58,556 nucleotides of DNA. It comes from Brevibacterium permense (GTDB lineage: Bacteria; Actinomycetota; Actinomycetes; Actinomycetales; Brevibacteriaceae). The notes under the pieces were generated by a model that was given only the letters and a program-made list of their open reading frames with translations, did not search any database and was not told the origin of the DNA. The DNA lies in contig NZ_JABSSX010000016.1 of the NCBI RefSeq assembly GCF_013280495.1, forward strand, positions 1 to 58,556, given 5' to 3'. The stretch's first letter is position 1; each line of letters begins with the position of its first letter. Position numbers and translations under genes: made by a program. Of the stretch, positions 53,569-58,556 are shown in pieces.

Positions 53569-55065
53569 ATGACTGAACTGATTGAATCCCCGACGACATC
53601 CGGAACCACCCCTCGCAGCTACGAGGTCAAGACCTACGGATGCCAGATGAACGTGCACGACTCCGAGCGTCTGTCCGGACTGCTCGACGATGCCGGCTAC
53701 GTTCAGGCGAACACCGACGACCAGGCCGACGTCGTCGTCTTCAACACCTGCGCCGTCCGCGAAAACGCGGACAACCGCCTCTACGGCAACCTCGGCCAGC
53801 TCGCGAAGGTCAAAGAGAACCACCCCGGCCTCCAGATCGCCGTCGGCGGATGCATGGCACAGAAGGACCGCGACACCATCGTGAAGAAGGCCCCCTGGGT
53901 CGACGTGGTCTTCGGCACCCACAACATGGGATCCCTGCCGGCGCTGCTCGAGCGCGCCCGCCACAACGAGGAAGCCCAGGTCGAGATCCTCGAAAGCCTC
54001 GACGTCTTCCCCTCCACTCTGCCCAGCCGCCGCGAATCCCAGCACTCCGGATGGGTGTCGATCTCAGTCGGCTGCAACAACACCTGCACCTTCTGCATCG
54101 TGCCCAGCCTGCGCGGCAAAGAGAAGGACCGCCGTCCCGGCGACATTCTCGCCGAGGTCGAAGCCCTCGTCGCCGACGGAGTCGTCGAAGTCACCCTGCT
54201 CGGCCAGAATGTCAACTCCTACGGCGCCGAATTCCGCGACAAGGGCGCATTCGCGAAACTGCTGCGCGCCGTCGGCAACGTCGACGGGATCGAACGGGTC
54301 CGCTTCACCAGCCCGCACCCAGCCGCCTTCTCCGACGACGTCATCGACGCAATGGCAGAGACTCCGACAGTCATGCCGCAGCTGCACATGCCGCTGCAAT
54401 CCGGTTCGGACACGATTCTCAAATCAATGCGCCGCTCCTACCGGACCAAGCGGTTCATGAACATCCTCGACTCCGTGCGCGAACGCATCCCGCACGCTGC
54501 CATCACCACCGACATCATCGTCGGCTTCCCCGGAGAGACCGAAGAGGACTTCCAAGGCACGATGGACATCGTCCGCCGCGCCCGCTTCTCCCAGGCCTTC
54601 ACCTTCCAGTACTCCATCCGCCCCGGAACACCGGCGGCCACGATGGACAATCAGGTGCCGAAGGACGTTGTGCAGGAACGGTTCGAACGCCTCACCGCAC
54701 TCCAGGACGAGATCGCCTGGGACGAGAACAGAGCCCAGATCGGCCGCGAGGTCGAGGTACTCGTGACCAAACTGCCCCACGCCGATTCCCCACGACTGAG
54801 CGGTCGCGCCGAAGACAACCGCCTCGTCCACGTCGGAATCCCCGAAGGTGGCCAGATGCCGCGGCCCGGTGATTTCGTCACCGCCACCGTCACCGAGGCG
54901 AAGCCCTACTTCCTTCTCGCCGACTCCGGATTCTCCGTACGCCCGTCCCGAGCCGGTGACGCTTACGACCGGGCACAGGCCGACAGCTGCGGCGCACCGA
55001 GCCCCGGACAGGGTGCAGCCGGCGCGACGAATCTCGGCATGCCGACCATCCGCCCCCGCGGCTGA
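53569..55065 (+). CDS. miaB: tRNA-2-methylthio-N6-dimethylallyladenosine synthase MiaB
   Basis: A 498-residue radical-SAM methylthiotransferase acting on A37 of tRNAs reading U-starting codons. The N-terminal cluster ligands lie in [20 protein letters not shown] and GGCMAQ; the radical-SAM CxxxCxxC is in [14 protein letters not shown] near residue 165; a C-terminal TRAM domain follows. TAGAAT 10 nt before the ATG suggests little or no leader. The product of MiaA, encoded downstream, is its substrate. Confidence 0.96.
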   Translation: MTELIESPTTSGTTPRSYEVKTYGCQMNVHDSERLSGLLDDAGYVQANTDDQADVVVFNTCAVRENADNRLYGNLGQLAKVKENHPGLQIAVGGCMAQKDRDTIVKKAPWVDVVFGTHNMGSLPALLERARHNEEAQVEILESLDVFPSTLPSRRESQHSGWVSISVGCNNTCTFCIVPSLRGKEKDRRPGDILAEVEALVADGVVEVTLLGQNVNSYGAEFRDKGAFAKLLRAVGNVDGIERVRFTSPHPAAFSDDVIDAMAETPTVMPQLHMPLQSGSDTILKSMRRSYRTKRFMNILDSVRERIPHAAITTDIIVGFPGETEEDFQGTMDIVRRARFSQAFTFQYSIRPGTPAATMDNQVPKDVVQERFERLTALQDEIAWDENRAQIGREVEVLVTKLPHADSPRLSGRAEDNRLVHVGIPEGGQMPRPGDFVTATVTEAKPYFLLADSGFSVRPSRAGDAYDRAQADSCGAPSPGQGAAGATNLGMPTIRPRG

Positions 55066-55066
55066 G

Positions 55067-55732
55067 ATGGGCGCCTTCGCCATCATTCCGGCAGCCCCCG
55101 TGCTGCTCGAGAACATCGACCGCAGCGAGACAGCGCGAATGGTCGAACTGCGGACCGTCATCCGCGACACAGTGAGGACGCAGACCCATTGGGCCCTGCC
55201 CATCGAGACCCTGCCACCCGTGGCTGGGCTCGGCGGCTGGGGAATCGACCGCGGCGTCGATACTCGCACCGGTCAGTATCTGTCCGGGACCGAGTGGGTC
55301 GACACCGTGGAAGGCCTGACGACGGACGAACGCAGACTCGCCGAGGCGGCCGACCCCGCCATCGTCGTCGTGATCCTTCACGCTCACGCCGTCGGAATCG
55401 ACATCGGCCCGCTCGGATCGAGCGAGAACCTCCTCCTCCCCATCGACCTGTCCGGAGCCGCAGCAGAGGATGCACCCTTGGCCCCGATCGACGGTGCCGA
55501 GGAATTTGATCGTGCCGTCGTCGAAGCAATCACCTCCGGGACGTCAATCGACAACGAAAGACTGCTCGACCTCTGCGACCAAGCAGGGGCCATGGCCGCC
55601 AACCTCAGTGTGCTGGCTGCCGGCATCCGCCACGCCGTCGACCAGGGCGCTCGTGTCTCGACTCTGGAGCCGGTCGTCGACGAACGTGTCCACGAGGTGC
55701 GTTCTGTCTGCGGCACCGGACTCTGGGAGTGA
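55067..55732 (+). CDS. Uncharacterised protein between miaB and miaA (class III extradiol dioxygenase-like)
   Basis: A 221-residue protein. By position and overall character (MGAFAIIPAAPVLLENI at the start, LPPVAGLGGWGIDRG, IVVVILHAHAVGIDIGPLG, and a helical C-terminus) it matches the LigB/class III extradiol dioxygenase-like proteins found between miaB and miaA in actinobacteria. The expected metal-binding His/Glu set is not obvious, so activity is doubtful. The ATG begins 1 nt after the miaB stop, and miaA starts 6 nt after its stop, so it is inside the operon. Confidence 0.6.
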   Translation: MGAFAIIPAAPVLLENIDRSETARMVELRTVIRDTVRTQTHWALPIETLPPVAGLGGWGIDRGVDTRTGQYLSGTEWVDTVEGLTTDERRLAEAADPAIVVVILHAHAVGIDIGPLGSSENLLLPIDLSGAAAEDAPLAPIDGAEEFDRAVVEAITSGTSIDNERLLDLCDQAGAMAANLSVLAAGIRHAVDQGARVSTLEPVVDERVHEVRSVCGTGLWE

Positions 55733-55738
55733 TCGTCG

Positions 55739-56659
55739 ATGACTGAGGACACTGCGCCGATCATCACCGTCGTCGGAGCCACCGCCACCGGGAAATCCGA
55801 CCTGGCGCTGGATCTGGCAGGCCGCCTCGGCGGGGAGATCATCAACACGGATTCGATGCAGTTCTACCGAGGAATGGACATCGGCACGGCGAAGCTGCCG
55901 GTCGATGAGCGCCGGGGGATTCCGCATCACCTCATCGATATTCTCGACGTCACCGAAGAGGCGAACGTTCAGGACTTCCAAGCGCGTGCACGCGCAGCGA
56001 TTGCGGACATCCGGGAGCGCGGACTGCGTCCGATCCTCGTCGGCGGGTCCGGACTCTACGTGCGCGCCGCGGTCGACCATATGGAGTTCCCGGGCACGGA
56101 TCCCGAGGTGCGAGCCCGCCTCGAGGCCGAGGTCGCAACAGACCGGTGGACGCTGCACCAGAAACTGCGCGAACTCGACCCGAAAGCGGCCGAGAAGATC
56201 ACCGTCAACGACCAACGACGCATCGCCCGAGCCCTCGAAGTCATCGAACTCACAGGACGACCCTTCGGCGCCCAACTGCCGGACTACCAGGAGATCGAAC
56301 CGACCATCCACCTGGGTCTGAGCATGGACCGGGCGATTCTGCACGAGCGCATCGCCACCCGTGTCGAACTCATGTGGGACCACGGATGGGTCGACGAAGT
56401 GTTGCGACTCCTCGACGTCGGATTGGCCGAAGGCAAGACGGCATCACGCGCCATCGGCTACGCACAGATCCAACGCCACCTGGCCGGAGAACTCACCGCC
56501 GCCGAGGCGAAGGAAGAGACGACGATCCGCACAAGGCAGTTCGCACGCCGACAGGACACCTGGTTCCGCCGCGACCCGCGCATCCGCTGGATCGACGGCA
56601 GCGCCGCCGACGCCGAACAGAATCTGGCGGCGGCACTCGACGTCCTGAACGGGCACTGA
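55739..56659 (+). CDS. miaA: tRNA dimethylallyltransferase MiaA
   Basis: A 306-residue enzyme that prenylates A37 of tRNA. The P-loop VVGATATGKSDLALDLA is at the N-terminus, followed by INTDSMQFYRGMDIGTAK, HHLIDILDV, LVGGSGLYVRA, NDQRRIARALEV and RTRQFARRQDTWFRRDPRI, all family hallmarks. Length is typical. It acts before MiaB on the same nucleotide. Confidence 0.96.
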   Translation: MTEDTAPIITVVGATATGKSDLALDLAGRLGGEIINTDSMQFYRGMDIGTAKLPVDERRGIPHHLIDILDVTEEANVQDFQARARAAIADIRERGLRPILVGGSGLYVRAAVDHMEFPGTDPEVRARLEAEVATDRWTLHQKLRELDPKAAEKITVNDQRRIARALEVIELTGRPFGAQLPDYQEIEPTIHLGLSMDRAILHERIATRVELMWDHGWVDEVLRLLDVGLAEGKTASRAIGYAQIQRHLAGELTAAEAKEETTIRTRQFARRQDTWFRRDPRIRWIDGSAADAEQNLAAALDVLNGH

Positions 56660-56694
56660 AGACCCGACTGGACGCTCACAGATAAGATGGAGCC

Positions 56695-57684
56695 ATGAGC
56701 ACTCCGGATACCCCGTTCGCCGCCTGGACCGATGTCAGCTTCGTCAAGGGGCACGGCACCCAGAACGACTTCGTTCTGCTCTCCGACGACGACAGCACAC
56801 TGGAGATGCATCCCGAAACCGTCGCCACCCTGGCCGATCGACGGGCCGGACTCGGCGCCGACGGCATCATCCGCATCGTCCGCTCCGCCGCCAGCGGCAT
56901 CCCGGGAGCCGCCGAACAGGCCGAAGCCGGTGCCGAATGGTTCATGGACTACTACAACAACGACGGCAGCCTCTCCGAGATGTGCGGCAACGGCGTTCGC
57001 GTCTTCGCCCACGCACTCCTGACCAGCGGTCGCGTCCCCGCCGATGCCCGCGAGATCCTCGTCGGCACCCGTGACGGCATCAAAGCCGTGCGCACCACCC
57101 TCAATCCCGCCCTCGGCGTCCAAACCGGAGACGACGTCGTCGACACCGGTACAGGCGGACCCGGATCCGCCAGCGACGCCTGGTACACCATCGACATGGG
57201 CGAATGGTCACTCGACCCCGCGAGCAGCGTACTCGTGACCACCGGCGGCATCGACGTCGCCCGTCCCGGACTGCGCGTATCCACCGGCAACCCGCACACC
57301 GTCGTCGCCCTGGCCGAGAACGCCGAACTCGCCGCAGCCGAACTGCGCGATGCACCCGTCCTCGACCCCGTCCCGGCGCAGGGATCCAATGTGGAATACA
57401 TCGTCATGGAACCCGCTCGATCCGATGTGGCCGGGGGAGAAGGCGCCCTGCGTATGCGCGTGTTCGAACGTGGCGTCGGCGAGACCCGCTCCTGCGGAAC
57501 CGGTGCCTGCGCGGCCGCGATCGCAGCCCACCACTGGGCCGGCGAGAAGTCGCCTCTGCAGTGGCGAGTCGACGTGCCCGGCGGTCAGCTGCGCATCGAA
57601 ATCGACCCCAACGTCGACGGCACGAGCGGACGCGTCAGCCTCGCCGGCCCCGCGGTCCTCGTCGCCAGCGGCACCATCAGCTGA
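56695..57684 (+). CDS. dapF: Diaminopimelate epimerase
   Basis: A 329-residue PLP-independent epimerase making meso-diaminopimelate. The two catalytic cysteines lie in SEMCGNGVRVFAHAL near residue 98 and ETRSCGTGACAAAIA near residue 266; KGHGTQNDFVLL at the N-terminus and GNPHTVVAL are also typical. It is longer than E. coli DapF (274) because of inserted segments (around residues 140-165), as in other actinobacteria. GGAG lies just before the ATG. It is the last high-GC gene before the compositional break. Confidence 0.96.
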   Translation: MSTPDTPFAAWTDVSFVKGHGTQNDFVLLSDDDSTLEMHPETVATLADRRAGLGADGIIRIVRSAASGIPGAAEQAEAGAEWFMDYYNNDGSLSEMCGNGVRVFAHALLTSGRVPADAREILVGTRDGIKAVRTTLNPALGVQTGDDVVDTGTGGPGSASDAWYTIDMGEWSLDPASSVLVTTGGIDVARPGLRVSTGNPHTVVALAENAELAAAELRDAPVLDPVPAQGSNVEYIVMEPARSDVAGGEGALRMRVFERGVGETRSCGTGACAAAIAAHHWAGEKSPLQWRVDVPGGQLRIEIDPNVDGTSGRVSLAGPAVLVASGTIS

Positions 57685-57839
57685 GCCGGACGAGGGAACA
57701 GGAGCCCGCCGGGATTAGTCAGCGAGTTCAAGCAAAGCTTCATCAATAACGTTGAACTATGAAGAATCCTCCAGGCGTCCGGCCGCTGAACTCCTAATTC
57801 GAGATAGTTATTGATCGCTCGGAATTTGTGAACTAACTG

Positions 57840-58451
57840 TCACTGCGAAAGGCTAGTAATTAGTTCGAATGCGTAACCACTCGACATTGCTAGTGCCATG
57901 ATGGAACATATTATTGCTATAAACGGCATCACTGTTGACCAGACATTCGAGGTGCTTCGAAATGCAAATGACCACAACCATCTTCCGGCGGCGCCGACAT
58001 GTAAGTTCACGGAGCTCATTACGCAAATTGAGAACCCGATGCAAATGGTGGCAACAAGTACATAGGATATGGCCCCTATGATCTGGTAGAGAACAAATAG
58101 GGCACTATTCAGTCCTCCGCTGTCGCCGGTTTCCAGGAAATTGATATACTCTGCAGACGCAAATGGTGGTTGCCAAAGCCACGCTACAAGCAGGAATCCG
58201 ATCCCGGATGCGCAAAATAATGCCACTAGTGAGAGGAATATACTGAATCTGCCAGTGACGACGTTTTTTCGTGCCATATTTATAATCGAGATAGCGCCGG
58301 GTAGGGCGATAAATGACGCAATTCCTACAAGGCCCACAAGGATCGGTGTCCGGTACTTAATATAGAGTCCTATAACAACCGCCGCAGCTATTGCCCATCC
58401 CGCCAGGGTGTCCCATTCCGACCCGGAGTGAGGGGTGTTCGGAAGCGGCAT
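57840..58451 (-). CDS. AT-rich orphan membrane protein
   Basis: A 203-residue protein I do not recognise. Five to six hydrophobic segments are visible (for example residues 14-35, DTLAGWAIAAAVVIGLYI; 40-60; about 70-95; 115-145; 175-198). There is a PLPNTPHSGSE N-terminal region. The ATG at 58451 is assumed; a GTG at 58529 could add 26 residues. There is no clear Shine-Dalgarno. Base composition and codon use (ATA, TTA, AGA-rich, A/T third positions) differ sharply from every other gene in the window, indicating acquired DNA. Confidence 0.5.
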   Translation of the reverse strand: MPLPNTPHSGSEWDTLAGWAIAAAVVIGLYIKYRTPILVGLVGIASFIALPGAISIINMARKNVVTGRFSIFLSLVALFCASGIGFLLVAWLWQPPFASAEYINFLETGDSGGLNSALFVLYQIIGAISYVLVATICIGFSICVMSSVNLHVGAAGRWLWSFAFRSTSNVWSTVMPFIAIICSIMALAMSSGYAFELITSLSQ

Positions 58452-58526
58452 TCGGTAGCACCTGTGTAACGAAGTGGTAGCAGCTATGTAAGTACCCGGT
58501 AGCAGTAGAGCAGGATTGCTTTCACC

Positions 58527-58553
58527 CACGACAGTGAAGTCGTGAACAGTGAA
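58527..58553. repeat. Short inverted and direct repeats at the contig end
   Basis: CACGAC-AGTGAA-GTCGTG is a perfect 6-bp hairpin (58527-58544), and ACAGTGAA is repeated at 58531 and 58546. They lie upstream of the AT-rich orphan gene at the very end of the sequence. Confidence 0.5.
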
Positions 58554-58556
58554 AGG

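Noticed and set aside
1..58556. tRNA, rRNA, insertion sequences or prophage genes
   Set aside because: No T-loop/acceptor patterns, ribosomal RNA blocks, transposase or integrase motifs were recognised, though a tRNA scan was not possible.

Overview
The window looks like a chromosomal contig from a high-GC actinobacterium. The core-gene order matches the actinobacterial conserved order: nusA-ylxR-infB-rbfA-truB-ribF-rpsO-pnp-M16 peptidase, then dapB, dapA-rnjA, ftsK, pgsA-cinA-clgR, recA-recX-miaB-miaA-dapF. From gene order and protein flavour I would guess Brevibacterium or a close relative; this is inference, not a database result. The first ~70 bases are C-rich low-complexity sequence typical of a poor contig edge. 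From about 57.7 kb the sequence becomes clearly AT-richer. No rRNA, tRNA, CRISPR, transposase or integrase was seen.

Layout. 0.1-2.1 kb (minus): phosphotransferase plus ferritin-like lipoprotein. 2.3-16.5 kb (plus): translation and RNA-processing run (rimP, nusA, ylxR, infB, rbfA, truB, ribF, rpsO, pnp, M16 peptidase), including a secreted cell-wall-type protein and a SatD-like/membrane pair. 16.5-22.5 kb: TetR, SDR, amino-acid dehydrogenase, TPP enzyme, Mn-type SOD, acetyltransferase. 22.7-31.3 kb: dapB, membrane proteins, zinc peptidase, Old-Yellow-Enzyme/TetR operon, a GNAT-AAA fusion, dapA. 31.3-33.0 kb: RNase J. 33.3-45.5 kb: an accessory carbon and export region (lactate/glycolate permease, malate synthase, GlcE-like FAD protein, CitMHS transporter with a two-component system whose kinase is broken, MFS/ArsR/methyltransferase) lying between rnjA and ftsK, which are close together in many relatives. 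45.8-57.7 kb: ftsK to dapF. 57.8-58.5 kb: AT-rich orphan membrane protein.

Genes working together: dapA, dapB and dapF supply the lysine/diaminopimelate pathway. nusA, infB, rbfA, rimP, truB and rpsO serve transcription elongation, initiation and 30S or tRNA maturation. pnp, rnjA and the Actino-pnp-type leader serve RNA decay. recA, recX and a LexA box serve the SOS response. clgR, cinA and pgsA form the usual actinobacterial trio. The permease, FAD protein and malate synthase could feed glycolate or lactate carbon into malate.

The most unusual content is non-coding. (i) A 52-nt near-perfect palindrome occurs three times just after stop codons, one copy being cut at the contig edge. (ii) A different 92-nt hairpin element occurs twice about 3 kb apart at ~90% identity, with a diverged relative beside the first copy. 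(iii) Further large U-tract-poor hairpins follow other genes. (iv) About a dozen genes have a TANNNT-like -10 hexamer 7-10 nt before the start codon, suggesting widespread leaderless transcription. (v) A quasi-palindromic 10-mer is strongly over-represented. On the protein side, the internally deleted citrate-type sensor kinase, the GNAT-AAA+ fusion, the RecX with a long PDF-repeat N-terminus and the M16 peptidase without a canonical start at the right place deserve a second look.
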